A DNA stretch of 64,000 bases from an uncultured Tateyamaria sp. (GCF_947504105.1 NZ_CANNGP010000011.1:1-64000); one strand, 5' to 3'; counted from the stretch's first letter, positions 25,397-34,969 are shown. Made by a program: numbers and translations. The notes: generated by a model from the letters alone, not told the origin.

Positions 25397-28384
25397 ATGT
25401 GCGCCGACACGCCCGAATACAAACACACCCTGAACCTGCCCAAAACCGATTTCCCCATGCGCGCAGGCCTGCCCAAACGCGAGCCCGGCTGGCTGGAGCG
25501 TTGGGCTCAGATCGGGGTGTATGACCGCCTGCGGGAGAAAGCTGACCTCGCCCGAAAGGGGGCCGGACAAGAAAAAGTGCGGGATCCGTTTACCTTGCAT
25601 GATGGCCCGCCTTACGCCAACGGCCACCTGCATATCGGTCATGCCCTGAACAAGACGATCAAGGACATGATTGTCCGCTCGCACCAGATGATGGGCCGCG
25701 ATGCGCGTTACATCCCCGGCTGGGACTGCCACGGCCTGCCCATCGAGTGGAAGATCGAGGAACAGTACCGCAAGAAGGGTCGCGACAAGGACGAGGTTCC
25801 GATCAACGAATTCCGTGCCGAGTGCCGTGACTTTGCCGCCGGCTGGGTAGAGATCCAGCGCGAGGAATTCAAGCGACTGGGTATCACCGGCAATTGGGAT
25901 CACCCCTATCTGACCATGGATTTCCATGCGGAACGGGTGATTGCCGAAGAGTTCATGAAGTTCCTGATGAACGGCACTTTGTACCAAGGGTCCAAGCCCG
26001 TGATGTGGTCGCCTGTCGAACAGACAGCGCTGGCCGAGGCGGAGGTCGAGTATCACGACAAGGACAGCTTCACGATCTGGGTGAAGTTCAAGGTGGTCGC
26101 CGCGCAGAATCTGCCAGCAGTCACGCTGGAAGACACTAAGGGCCACGTCGCGCCTTTGGGCGATCTCGAGGGTGCGCATGTCGTGATCTGGACCACGACG
26201 CCTTGGACCATGCCGTCGAACAAGGCTGTCGTTTATGGCGCTGACATCTCCTATGGCCTGTACGAAGTCACGGGGCGGCCCGAGGAATGCTGGGCAAACA
26301 TCGGTGATCGCTACATCCTCGCCGACAACCTCGCGTCGGATGTGCTTGGTCGCGCCCGGTTGGATGACACCATGTACCGGCGTCTGCGTGATGTGACGTC
26401 GGATGAGTTGAGCCAAGTGCGCCTGACCCACCCACTGAAAGGTGCCGACGACTCACAAGGCGAATGGGACGACATCCGCGACTTCCGCGCCGCGGACTTC
26501 GTCACTGACACCGAAGGTACCGGTTTTGTCCACTGCGCTCCGTCCCACGGTATGGAGGAATACGAACTCTATCGCGAACTGGGCATGCTCGAACAGGTCA
26601 TCACCTACAACGTGAACCCCGATGGGCGTTTCCGCGATGACCTGCCGTTCTTTGGCGGCAAGGCGATCCTGAAACCCAACGGGAAAGAGGGCAACGCCAA
26701 CGCTGCCGTCATCGACAAACTGGCCGAAGTGGGCGGGCTGCTCGCCCGCGGCAAAATCAAACACAGCTACCCGCATTCCTGGCGGTCGAAAGCGCCTGTG
26801 ATCTACCGCAACACGCCGCAATGGTTCGCGGCCATCGACAAGCCCGTGGGCGACGGACAGGACACGCATGGCACCACGATCCGGCAGCGGGCGCTGACCG
26901 AGATCGACAACGTCAACTGGACGCCCAAATCGGGCCGTAACCGCCTGCATTCGATGATGGAGGCGCGGCCCGACTGGGTGCTCTCGCGCCAGCGCGCCTG
27001 GGGTGTGCCGCTGACCTGTTTCACCAAGAAGGGCGCACTGCCTACGGATGACGACTTTCTGTTGCGCAACCCGCAGGCCAACCGCCGCATCACCTCCGCC
27101 TTCGAGGCGGAAGGGGCCGACGCGTGGTATGATGAAGATGCCAAACAACGCTTCCTTGAAGGGATCGTGAACCCGGACGATTACGAACAGGTGATGGACA
27201 TCCTCGACGTGTGGTTCGATTCCGGCTCCACCCACGCCTTTGTCCTGCGTGACCGCACAGATGGGACCGAAGACGGCATCGCCGATGTCTACATGGAAGG
27301 CACCGACCAGCATCGCGGCTGGTTCCACTCGTCCCTGCTGCAATCGGTCGGCACTACGGGCCGTGCGCCATATCGTAACGTGGTCACGCACGGCATGACG
27401 TTGGATGAAAAGGGCTTCAAGATGTCGAAGTCCATCGGCAACACGATTGTGCCGGACGAGGTGGTCAAACAGTATGGCGCCGACATCCTGCGGCTTTGGG
27501 TGGCGCAAACGGATTACACCGCCGACCAGCGGATCGGTCCGGAGATCCTGAAAGGGGTCGCCGACAGCTATCGCCGCCTGCGCAACACGATGCGGTTCAT
27601 GTTGGGTTCGCTTTCGGATTTTACGGACGCTGATCGCACTGATCCGGCGGACATGCCCGAGCTTGAACGCTGGGTGTTGCACCGTCTGGCGGAGCTGGAC
27701 CAGACCGTGCGCGAAGGCTACGCCGCCTTCGACTTCCAGCGCGTGTTTTCAACCGTGTTCACCTTTGCGACCGTGGACCTGTCCGCGTTCTACTTCGATA
27801 TCCGCAAGGACGCGCTCTATTGCGACGGCGATACGCCCGAACGGCGGGCGGCGCGCACGGTGCTTGACCTGCTTTATCACCGTCTGACCACATGGCTGGC
27901 CCCGATCCTGGTTTTCACGATGGAAGAAGTGTGGCTGGAACGTTATCCCGGTGATGACAGTTCGGTCCACCTGACCGACATTCCCGAAACACCCGCCGCA
28001 TGGCGCGACGACGCGTTGGCCGTAAAATGGGTCGGCGTACGCAGCGCGCGGCGCGTGGTGACGGCCGCGCTGGAAATCCAGCGGACGGACAAGGTTATCG
28101 GTGCATCGCTTGAAGCGGCCCCGGTTGTCCATGTCGAGGACGCTGAGCTTGCCAAAGCTTTGCAGGGCCTGCCCTTCGCCGATATCTGCATTACGTCACA
28201 GATCAGCGTAACCACCGATCCGTTGCCGGCCGAAGCGTTCCGCTTGCCTGAGGTTGCGGACATCGGTGTGGTGTTCGAACGGGCCGATGGCAGCAAATGC
28301 GCGCGTTGCTGGAAGGTGTTGCCGGATGTAGGGCAGCACAGTCATGCGGGCGTCTGTGGACGATGTGAGAATGCTCTGGGCTAG
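25397..28384 (+). CDS. ileS: Isoleucine--tRNA ligase
   Basis: A 995-residue class I aminoacyl-tRNA synthetase. It carries the HIGH motif in PPYANGHLHIGHALNKT, the editing domain (residues about 200-420), the KMSKS loop in KGFKMSKSIGN, the anticodon-binding domain and a C-terminal zinc finger with CARCW and CGRCE. The length is a little above the usual 940 residues, as often in alphaproteobacteria with small insertions. The start MCADTPEYKHTLNLPKTDFPM matches the family. It charges tRNA-Ile in the cytoplasm. Its stop overlaps the cyclase stop on the other strand. Confidence 0.98.
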   Translation: MCADTPEYKHTLNLPKTDFPMRAGLPKREPGWLERWAQIGVYDRLREKADLARKGAGQEKVRDPFTLHDGPPYANGHLHIGHALNKTIKDMIVRSHQMMGRDARYIPGWDCHGLPIEWKIEEQYRKKGRDKDEVPINEFRAECRDFAAGWVEIQREEFKRLGITGNWDHPYLTMDFHAERVIAEEFMKFLMNGTLYQGSKPVMWSPVEQTALAEAEVEYHDKDSFTIWVKFKVVAAQNLPAVTLEDTKGHVAPLGDLEGAHVVIWTTTPWTMPSNKAVVYGADISYGLYEVTGRPEECWANIGDRYILADNLASDVLGRARLDDTMYRRLRDVTSDELSQVRLTHPLKGADDSQGEWDDIRDFRAADFVTDTEGTGFVHCAPSHGMEEYELYRELGMLEQVITYNVNPDGRFRDDLPFFGGKAILKPNGKEGNANAAVIDKLAEVGGLLARGKIKHSYPHSWRSKAPVIYRNTPQWFAAIDKPVGDGQDTHGTTIRQRALTEIDNVNWTPKSGRNRLHSMMEARPDWVLSRQRAWGVPLTCFTKKGALPTDDDFLLRNPQANRRITSAFEAEGADAWYDEDAKQRFLEGIVNPDDYEQVMDILDVWFDSGSTHAFVLRDRTDGTEDGIADVYMEGTDQHRGWFHSSLLQSVGTTGRAPYRNVVTHGMTLDEKGFKMSKSIGNTIVPDEVVKQYGADILRLWVAQTDYTADQRIGPEILKGVADSYRRLRNTMRFMLGSLSDFTDADRTDPADMPELERWVLHRLAELDQTVREGYAAFDFQRVFSTVFTFATVDLSAFYFDIRKDALYCDGDTPERRAARTVLDLLYHRLTTWLAPILVFTMEEVWLERYPGDDSSVHLTDIPETPAAWRDDALAVKWVGVRSARRVVTAALEIQRTDKVIGASLEAAPVVHVEDAELAKALQGLPFADICITSQISVTTDPLPAEAFRLPEVADIGVVFERADGSKCARCWKVLPDVGQHSHAGVCGRCENALG

Positions 28385-29943
28385 GCGGAGGACACCTCCG
28401 CATTACAGTCGGTGCATCCAAAGGCATGCACGGGCGCGCTCACGCCGCGCAACTCAACCGGGCCCAGATCGGACAATCCGGTCTGGCCCTTTGCAACCTC
28501 GTCGGTGACCATGATCACATGGTCGTGGCGCTTGCCAACATCACACAGACGCGCGGCCACGTTCGCAGCCAACCCGATCACCGTAAAATCCAGACGTGTG
28601 CTGGATCCTACATTGCCATAGGTCACGCGGCCAAAGGCGATGCCGATGGCGCAGGATGTCTGTGCCGTCACTTCGTCCGCCGCGACCTGTTCCACCACGG
28701 CACGCGCCGCATCCAGGGCCGCCGCACAAGCGGCCGCCGCATCCTCTCCGGCCGGGAACACTGCCAGCACAGCGTCGCCAATGAACTTCAACACCTCGCC
28801 CCCATGCGCGTCCACGATGGTCGAGGTGATGTCCAGAAACGCGTTCAGCAGGGCAATATACTCATCCCGTGGCAAATCCTGCTCCAACCGGGTCGACCCG
28901 CGCAGGTCACAAAACATGATGGCGGCGTCGATCTCGTCCCCGTCACCGCGGCGGATCTCTCCGCCCAGCACCCGTGCGCCCGACCGCTTGCCCACGTAAG
29001 TCTCAAGCAACGCCTGCGCGTTCTCGCGCTGCATGAACACCTCGTAGTACCGGCTGATGACAGTCGCACATTCAAAGACCAGCCCAAGGTTCTCTGTCGT
29101 GAACCCCTCTGGGTGGTCCGAGGTCAGTGTCAACACATTCGTCCGCCCATCTGAAAAGGGCAGGGGCATGGCCACGTAATCCGTCGCCCCTTCGGCCCGC
29201 AGATCATCCATGATCGGAAAGCGCGACGCCTCGTCCGTGTCGGCCAGCCGTTGCCGCACGCCGCCAAGCCCATTGGATACATGCTGCAATGGGCTGTTCA
29301 GGAAACCGGGGAATTGATGAATGTCATAGGATGGGGCATAGATCGTCACCTCGTCCGTCCCCGCCCTCCAGATATAGTTCTTGCCCGCGATCATCGGGTG
29401 CAGCGACCAGATCAGCACGGCAAGGCGCGACACGGCAATCCCGTTCTCCCGCATCTTCTGCGCCAGGGCACGCGTGAATTCTTCGGGGCTGGGCAACGCG
29501 CCCGCCTCGCGCATCAGCCAATCGACCAACGGGCCGGTGATGTTGCCATCCCGCTCTGTCTGCAACTGGTTCTCACCCAATTCAATGCGCGTAGCGGCAT
29601 TGGGCATGAAGCCGACATATCCCTGAATGCCCTTGCTTTCCGGCAAGGCCGACACGTAGCTCCACACCCCGTTTTCAAGGGTTTCGCCCTCCAGCAGCAC
29701 ATCGTGATAGCTTGCGGTGCCCTTGAACGGGCAAAACGTCTGAAGATCGGTCTGCGGCCCCAGCGGCACCCGTATATCTTCGTGCGGGACGTAGATGGCG
29801 GTGGGCAGCCGGGTTTCGTACATGGCGCGGGCGCGGGTGGTGTCGGCCAACAGCACGTCATTGTGCCAAATGCGCACCGGGTGCGTCAGCGGCTCTACGT
29901 CGATGCTGTAGCCATTGGGAATGGGCAGGTCATCAAGGCTCAT
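28381..29943 (-). CDS. DUF427 / class III adenylate-guanylate cyclase fusion
   Basis: A 520-residue fusion without membrane segments. Residues 15-115 are a DUF427 (NTP_transf_9) domain: RIWHNDVLLADT, YVPHEDIRV and TFCPFKGTASYH are its signatures. The middle (120-330) is a sensor-like region. The end is a class III cyclase catalytic domain with metal-binding Asp in AIMFCDLRGST and KFIGDAVLAVF, and the base/transition-state region in FTVIGLAANVAARL. AGGGGGA lies before the ATG. It presumably makes cAMP or cGMP in response to something seen by the N-terminus; the nearby cyclic-nucleotide-binding flavoprotein could be a receiver. DUF427 fused to a cyclase is unusual. Confidence 0.9.
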   Translation of the reverse strand: MSLDDLPIPNGYSIDVEPLTHPVRIWHNDVLLADTTRARAMYETRLPTAIYVPHEDIRVPLGPQTDLQTFCPFKGTASYHDVLLEGETLENGVWSYVSALPESKGIQGYVGFMPNAATRIELGENQLQTERDGNITGPLVDWLMREAGALPSPEEFTRALAQKMRENGIAVSRLAVLIWSLHPMIAGKNYIWRAGTDEVTIYAPSYDIHQFPGFLNSPLQHVSNGLGGVRQRLADTDEASRFPIMDDLRAEGATDYVAMPLPFSDGRTNVLTLTSDHPEGFTTENLGLVFECATVISRYYEVFMQRENAQALLETYVGKRSGARVLGGEIRRGDGDEIDAAIMFCDLRGSTRLEQDLPRDEYIALLNAFLDITSTIVDAHGGEVLKFIGDAVLAVFPAGEDAAAACAAALDAARAVVEQVAADEVTAQTSCAIGIAFGRVTYGNVGSSTRLDFTVIGLAANVAARLCDVGKRHDHVIMVTDEVAKGQTGLSDLGPVELRGVSAPVHAFGCTDCNAEVSSA

Positions 29944-30152
29944 GGCAGGTCCCCCTAAGCGTTCACCTTACATGGGCGTACCGGGCTAAACCACCAAGGG
30001 GTTCGGGCGATTTGGCAAAACCACAGCCCCTTGGCCGTCAGTTTGAAGTTTTTTGATGAAATTCGGCTGAACGGACCGTCCGATGGCTTAGGTCCCTGAA
30101 AGCAGACACAAATCGCAAAACGATTAAGAAAACGTTGGCCCGCAGAACAGGC

Positions 30153-30183
30153 TGTCCCCGCGGGGACAAATCCCACGGGGACA
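30153..30183. promoter_or_regulatory. 16-bp palindrome plus direct repeat
   Basis: TGTCCCCG directly followed by CGGGGACA (30153-30168), with CGGGGACA repeated at 30176-30183. It lies in the 283-bp gap between the cyclase start (29943) and the acyl-CoA synthetase stop (30227). It may be an operator of the cyclase, 210 bp away, or a terminator stem without a good T-run. Nothing else was recognised in this gap. Confidence 0.4.
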
Positions 30184-30226
30184 GGTGTTTTGGCTCAAAC
30201 GGCGTCAGAAAAGGCTTGTTCAGCCC

Positions 30227-31846
30227 TCACAATTCCGCAGCCGTCTTCCGCAATTCAAACTTCTGGATTTTGCCCGTCGAGGTCTTGGGCAGCTCTTGAA
30301 ACACCACCTTTTTCGGAGCCTTGAAGCCCGCCAAAGTCTCGCGGGAGAACGCAATCAGGTCAGCCTCACTCGGGTTTGTCCCGGGCTTCAATTCGACAAA
30401 GGCGCATGGCACCTCGCCCCATTTCTCGTCCGGCTTGGCCACCACGGCGGCAAGGTTCACATCCGGGTGCGCCATCAACACGCCCTCCACTTCGACGGAA
30501 CTGATGTTCTCGCCCCCGGAAATAATGATGTCCTTGGCCCGGTCCGCGATCTGGATGTAGCCGTCGGGGTGCTGGATCGCGATGTCTCCGGAATGGAAGT
30601 ACCCGCCTTCGAACGCCTCTGCCGTGGCACCCGGGTTCTTGAGGTATCCTTTCATGACCGAATTCCCGCGGATCATGATCTCACCCTGCGCCGCACTGTC
30701 CATTGGCACCTGGGCCATGTCGCCGTCCATGACGGTGATGTGCTCCATCATCGGAAAGGCCACACCCTGCCGCGCCTTGATGGCGGCTGTATCCTCGGCC
30801 CGGTCCCAGTCGCTTTGCCACAGGCACTCGGTCACGTGGCCATAGGTTTCGGTCAGGCCATACACCTGTGTGACGTTGAACCCCAACGCCTCGATCTTGG
30901 CCAGCGTCGCCGGGGCAGGGGGCGCACCGGCGGTAAAGACCTCGACCACGTGGTCAAAGCTGCGCCGTTCTTCATCCAGCGCGTTGACCAGCATGTTCAG
31001 CACAATGGGCGCGCCGCCGAAATGGGTGACGTTTTCGTAGTGGACCGCGTTGTAGATGGCCGTGGCTGTCACGTCCCGGCAGCACACCAGTGTGCCACCT
31101 ACCAACGGCATCATCCATGTATGGTTCCAGCCATTGCAGTGAAACAGCGGCACGATGGCCATGAACACCGGATGCAGGACCATCCGCCAGGACACGACCG
31201 TGCCCATGGTCATCAGGTACGCCCCCCGGTGATGATAGACGACGCCCTTGGGGCGCCCCGTTGTGCCAGAGGTATAGTTGAGCGCAAGGCTCTCCCATTC
31301 GTCCTCGGGCATGATCCAGTCAAAGGTGGGATCTGCGCCGGCCAACAGGTCTTCATAGACCGGGTGACGCCCGGAGGTGGGCCATCCATTGGCCGCATCT
31401 GGCACTTCGATGATTTGCGGTGCCGGACCTTCCATCGCGGCGACGGCCTCTTCGGCCAACTCAAGGAACTGCGCGTCCACCATCACGACCTTGGCGCCGC
31501 CGTGGTCAAATATATAGGCGACGGTATCCACGTCGAGACGGGTGTTGATCGTGTTCAGGACGGCCCCGCATGCGGGCACGCCGAAATGGGCTTCGGCCTG
31601 GGCGGGCAGGTTTGGGATCAGGGTCGCCACAACGTCGCCAGGTGCGACACCCATGGATGCCAGGGCCGAGGCGAGACGGGTGCACCGTTCGTGATATTCT
31701 GCGTAGGTCACACGGTGCGCGCCATAGGTGACAGCCACCCGGTTGGCAAAGACGCTTGCCGCGCGCCGCAGGTGTGACAAAGGCGTTAGCGGTACGTAGT
31801 TCGCAGCCGTCTTGCCGAGGCCGGTTTCATCTGCCATCCAACCCAT
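30227..31846 (-). CDS. Acyl-CoA synthetase (AMP-forming)
   Basis: A 539-residue adenylate-forming enzyme that activates a carboxylic acid to its CoA ester in two steps. The P-loop-like motif is NYTSGTTGRPKGVVYHHRG, followed by QVYGLTETYGHV, GEIMIRGNSVMKGY, the hinge YIQIADRAKDIIISGGENI and the catalytic lysine in KTSTGKIQKF. GGGGAGG precedes the start. Close relatives are widespread in Rhodobacterales as medium/long-chain or methylmercaptopropionate-type ligases; the exact acid cannot be assigned. It could feed the acyl-CoA dehydrogenases of this window. Confidence 0.94.
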   Translation of the reverse strand: MGWMADETGLGKTAANYVPLTPLSHLRRAASVFANRVAVTYGAHRVTYAEYHERCTRLASALASMGVAPGDVVATLIPNLPAQAEAHFGVPACGAVLNTINTRLDVDTVAYIFDHGGAKVVMVDAQFLELAEEAVAAMEGPAPQIIEVPDAANGWPTSGRHPVYEDLLAGADPTFDWIMPEDEWESLALNYTSGTTGRPKGVVYHHRGAYLMTMGTVVSWRMVLHPVFMAIVPLFHCNGWNHTWMMPLVGGTLVCCRDVTATAIYNAVHYENVTHFGGAPIVLNMLVNALDEERRSFDHVVEVFTAGAPPAPATLAKIEALGFNVTQVYGLTETYGHVTECLWQSDWDRAEDTAAIKARQGVAFPMMEHITVMDGDMAQVPMDSAAQGEIMIRGNSVMKGYLKNPGATAEAFEGGYFHSGDIAIQHPDGYIQIADRAKDIIISGGENISSVEVEGVLMAHPDVNLAAVVAKPDEKWGEVPCAFVELKPGTNPSEADLIAFSRETLAGFKAPKKVVFQELPKTSTGKIQKFELRKTAAEL

Positions 31847-31922
31847 ATCGGTCCTCCCCGTGTCTTTTCGCGCAGCGATGTTGCGTACTTATGGCGAGGG
31901 GCGCAAGCAATGGAAAGGCCTC

Positions 31923-32855
31923 ATGGCAGTCACCCCAACCTACCACCCCATGGCCGCCGCGCTGAACATGGTGGGTGCGATGTGCGTGATCGGCGCCATC
32001 GACATCTATGTGGCCGTAATCGCGCAGACAATTTCGTTGTGGCAATTCCTGATCATGCGGCTGCTGCTGGCGGCCCCCATCGTGCTGGCCCTGTCCGCGC
32101 TTGGTTTCGGCACATTGCGTCCCCGCAGGGTCGGGGCGGTGGCGTTTCGGTCGACGCTGATTGCAACGGGCATGTTCTGTTACTTCGGGGCGCTGGCCTT
32201 CATGCCTATCGCCATGGCATTGGCGGGGCTCTTCACCTCGCCAATCTTTGTCCTCCTTTTGACCGCCTGTGTCCTGCGCCAGCGGATCGGCGCGTGGCGT
32301 ATTGTGGCAGTGGCAGTGGGGTTCGTGGGGATCCTTGTGGTTCTTGGCCCGTCGGGTGGCAGTCTCGGGTGGATCGCAATGCTGCCTGTACTGGGTGGGA
32401 TCCTCTATGCCTCTGGCGTTGTTGCGACGCGGGCACTTTGCGACGGGGAAAGCACGCTCACGCTGCTTCTTGGAATCTTCGTTGCCCAAGGGCTGTTAGG
32501 GACCGTCGTGCTTGGCGTCATCACCTTACTTGATCCGCAGGTCGGGGCAGGAGGTATGGCCTTTCTGACCCGTGGCTGGATCTGGCCCATTGGCGAGGCG
32601 TGGCCGTATCTACTGGTGCAGGTGTTCGGATCCGTGCTGGGCGTTGGCCTTTTGAACCGGGCCTATCAGCTTGGCGAGGCAAGCCATGTTGCAGTGTTCG
32701 AATACTCGATCATGATCTTTGGCCCCTTCTTTGGCTGGTTGTTGCTGGGACAGCCTGTCACTTGGCTGCAAGGCGCCGGTATCGCGTTGATCGTGCTGGC
32801 CGGTGTTATCATTGCGGTGCGCAGCCGGGAAAGTGCCGTTAAGCTTCCGACATGA
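31923..32855 (+). CDS. DMT family transporter (EamA-like)
   Basis: A 310-residue membrane protein with ten predicted helices in two EamA repeats of five. Helices at LLLAAPIVLALSALGFG, FVGILVVLGPSG and GAGIALIVLAGVIIAV are clear, and FEYSIMIFGPFFGWLLLG is the repeat-2 signature. The start at 31923 is chosen from GGAAAGG six bases upstream; a longer in-frame extension lacks a ribosome-binding site and would overlap the acyl-CoA synthetase. Such proteins export metabolites or amino acids. Its stop overlaps the sulfotransferase start by ATGA. Confidence 0.92.
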   Translation: MAVTPTYHPMAAALNMVGAMCVIGAIDIYVAVIAQTISLWQFLIMRLLLAAPIVLALSALGFGTLRPRRVGAVAFRSTLIATGMFCYFGALAFMPIAMALAGLFTSPIFVLLLTACVLRQRIGAWRIVAVAVGFVGILVVLGPSGGSLGWIAMLPVLGGILYASGVVATRALCDGESTLTLLLGIFVAQGLLGTVVLGVITLLDPQVGAGGMAFLTRGWIWPIGEAWPYLLVQVFGSVLGVGLLNRAYQLGEASHVAVFEYSIMIFGPFFGWLLLGQPVTWLQGAGIALIVLAGVIIAVRSRESAVKLPT

Positions 32856-33496
32856 TCCTGAGTGCCGGTCGCAAATACGTTTTTGTCCATGCCCCCAAGA
32901 CCGGAGGCACAGCCATGGCGCTGGCGCTTGAGGCGCGCGCGATGAAAGATGATATCATGCTGGGTGACACGCCCAAGGCACTGAAACGGCGGCACAGGGT
33001 GCAAGGCGTCGAGACGCGGGGTCGGTTGTGGAAGCATTCGACGCTTGCAGACATAAATGGGCTGGTTCCCAGCCTGGACGGTCTGTTTGCCTTCACGCTT
33101 GTCCGCAATCCTTGGGATCGGATGGTCAGTTACTATCACTGGCTGCGAGAACAGGCCTTTGATCATCCTGCCGTCGCGTTGGCCGCTCAGATGGAGTTTT
33201 GTGATTTTGCCTGTGCTGCCCTGATACGGTCCTCAATGCAGGCCAGCCCGGCGCGGCACTACATGACGGATGCCGATGGGGACGAGCGTTGCGATCTGTA
33301 TATACGGCTTGAGCACTTTGACACGGATGCCGATCCCCTTTGGGATCATTTGGGCTTTCGGTTGCATTTGCCGCCAGACATCAACGCGTCCGAACGGTCC
33401 GCCGACTACCGGGCCTACTATTCTGACACTGCGCGTTCTGCCGTCGCCGAGGCGTGCGCCGAGGATATCGAAAGATTCGCCTATACCTTCGAATGA
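32852..33496 (+). CDS. Sulfotransferase family 2 domain protein
   Basis: A 214-residue cytoplasmic protein. The 5'-phosphosulfate loop is FVHAPKTGGTAMA and the 3'-phosphate-binding motif is LVRNPWDRMVSYYHW, as in PAPS-dependent carbohydrate sulfotransferases. YIRLEHFDTDADPLWDHLG is also typical. The acceptor is unknown; in bacteria such enzymes modify glycans or lipids. Translational coupling with the DMT transporter suggests that a product might be exported, but this is only a guess. Confidence 0.9.
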   Translation: MILSAGRKYVFVHAPKTGGTAMALALEARAMKDDIMLGDTPKALKRRHRVQGVETRGRLWKHSTLADINGLVPSLDGLFAFTLVRNPWDRMVSYYHWLREQAFDHPAVALAAQMEFCDFACAALIRSSMQASPARHYMTDADGDERCDLYIRLEHFDTDADPLWDHLGFRLHLPPDINASERSADYRAYYSDTARSAVAEACAEDIERFAYTFE

Positions 33497-33682
33497 CACG
33501 GGACCTACCCGTATGTGTCGAAAATTGTTCGTGAATTGTAATCAGTTTGACAGCACGAAAGTCATTGTTGTGCAGGCAGACGACAATGCCCAATTTCGGC
33601 CCAGATCGGGACCCGTCTTGGCCTTGGGAATCACTACAACTGGCCCTGTCAAAACGAACCGGCGCGCTGCCAGCGCCGCACC

Positions 33683-34333
33683 ATGGGGATGGAAAAGATG
33701 TTTGGATGGGCAAAGACGCAAGCGCCACGCCGGATGGCGGAATCAACAGCGGCCTGGGATGGGGGTGTCATGACAACACGCGGGCTGTTGGCGGGCACAC
33801 GAGTTGCGACGTCGATGGGGTGGCGCGCTGTTGATGCTTTGGCCGTCGACGATCTGATTTTGACATTCGACGCAGGCCTGCAGCCGCTCGTCGAGGTGCG
33901 CCGCGATATCTTCTGGACCGCTAACGCGGCAGTGCCCTCTGCCTATTACTCCGTGTTTGTCCCTGCGGGGACATTGGGCAACAGCGCCGATCTGGAACTT
34001 TTGCCTGATCAGGGCGTGCTGGTGGAAAGTGATGCCGCTTGCGACGCTTTCGGCGATCCGTTCGCGGTTATCGCGGCCAAGTCGCTGGAAGGGTATCGGG
34101 GCATTCGCCGCGTGGCACCGCGCACCCAAATCGAAATCATCACGCTCGTTTTTGCCGAGGAACAGGTCGTCTATGCCGAGGGTGGCGCATTGCTTCATTG
34201 CCCCCGGAACATAATGCACCTTGATGATCTTGGGGCGGCCATGCCCGGCTATGACGTTATCCCGACCCGCGATGCGGCGTTCCTGGTCGAATGCATGAAG
34301 GTCGAAGACGCGCGGTACGGCACTGCGGCCTGA
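33683..34333 (+). CDS. Hint domain protein lacking the splice cysteine
   Basis: A 216-residue protein with the Hint (Hedgehog/intein) fold common in Rhodobacterales: LLAGTRVATSMGWRAVDALAVDDLILTFD, then ADLELLPDQGVLVESDAA and VYAEGGALLHCPRNIMHLDD. In active members a Cys opens the domain just before the xGTRI/V motif; here the residues are RGLLAGTRV, so the nucleophile is absent and autoprocessing is unlikely. The first 30 residues look unstructured. Start choice among Met at 33683, 33689 and 33698 is uncertain, as none has a good ribosome-binding site. Confidence 0.85.
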   Translation: MGMEKMFGWAKTQAPRRMAESTAAWDGGVMTTRGLLAGTRVATSMGWRAVDALAVDDLILTFDAGLQPLVEVRRDIFWTANAAVPSAYYSVFVPAGTLGNSADLELLPDQGVLVESDAACDAFGDPFAVIAAKSLEGYRGIRRVAPRTQIEIITLVFAEEQVVYAEGGALLHCPRNIMHLDDLGAAMPGYDVIPTRDAAFLVECMKVEDARYGTAA

Positions 34334-34347
34334 TCCTGGGGATCAGG
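34329..34347. terminator. Hairpin shared by converging stop codons
   Basis: CCTGATCC, three bases, GGATCAGG. The two arms contain the TGA stops of the Hint gene (plus) and the LysE gene (minus). It may slow RNA polymerase or protect both 3' ends; there is no T-run, so factor-independent termination is doubtful. Confidence 0.45.
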
Positions 34348-34969
34348 TGCCGGGCAGCGCCCGGTAGCCTTTGACAATCATTGTCAGGCCCACGCCCGTC
34401 AGCCCGGTCCCGGTTAGCACATGAGGGTTGAGCCAGCGTGAGGCCGCGCGGTTGACGGTGTGCATTGTCAAAAGGGCGTAACCGATGATCGACAGGGCGT
34501 CGAGCACCAGAAAGATCGCCCCATAGATCAGGGTTTGCACCAGCACGCTGTGATCCGCAGAGATGAACGCCGGAAACAGTGCCACGAAAAACACGATGGC
34601 TTTCGGGTTTGAGACGCAGGCAAAGAAGCCTGCCCAGAACGTCACCTTGTTTGCCGCTGTTGCCCGAAACGTGGTGCCATTGCGCATGGCCGCAAAGGAT
34701 TTCAGGCCCATCCAGACGATGAAGACCCCACCGGCGATTTGCAGGGGTGGCAGGATGACGTCGGACAAGGCGAGCAGCGTGGCCAGCGAACTGGCCGCGA
34801 CCGCGATGTGAACGATGGTGCCCAGACCATCCCCGGCGACGGTGATGAACAGACCACGACGCCCGTGTTTCAGCCCCTGCGCCGTGGCAAAGGCCACAGA
34901 GGGGCCGGGGGCCGCAACGAACAGCAGTGTCGTGGTGATGAAGGCGATGAGCAGGGTCGGGTCCATCAT
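34343..34969 (-). CDS. LysE family amino-acid exporter
   Basis: A 208-residue membrane protein of the LysE/RhtB group with six helices. FVAAPGPSVAFATAQGLKHG is the family's first-loop signature, and VTFWAGFFACVSNPKAIVFFVALFPAF contains the conserved NPK. GGAGAAG precedes two adjacent ATG codons (34969 and 34966); the first overlaps the stop of the GFA gene. It would export amino acids or homoserine-like compounds. Confidence 0.94.
   Translation of the reverse strand: MMDPTLLIAFITTTLLFVAAPGPSVAFATAQGLKHGRRGLFITVAGDGLGTIVHIAVAASSLATLLALSDVILPPLQIAGGVFIVWMGLKSFAAMRNGTTFRATAANKVTFWAGFFACVSNPKAIVFFVALFPAFISADHSVLVQTLIYGAIFLVLDALSIIGYALLTMHTVNRAASRWLNPHVLTGTGLTGVGLTMIVKGYRALPGT

Noticed and set aside
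33497-33682. Small gene between the sulfotransferase and Hint genes
   Set aside because: Open frames here have no ribosome-binding site or family features and run into the Hint gene.
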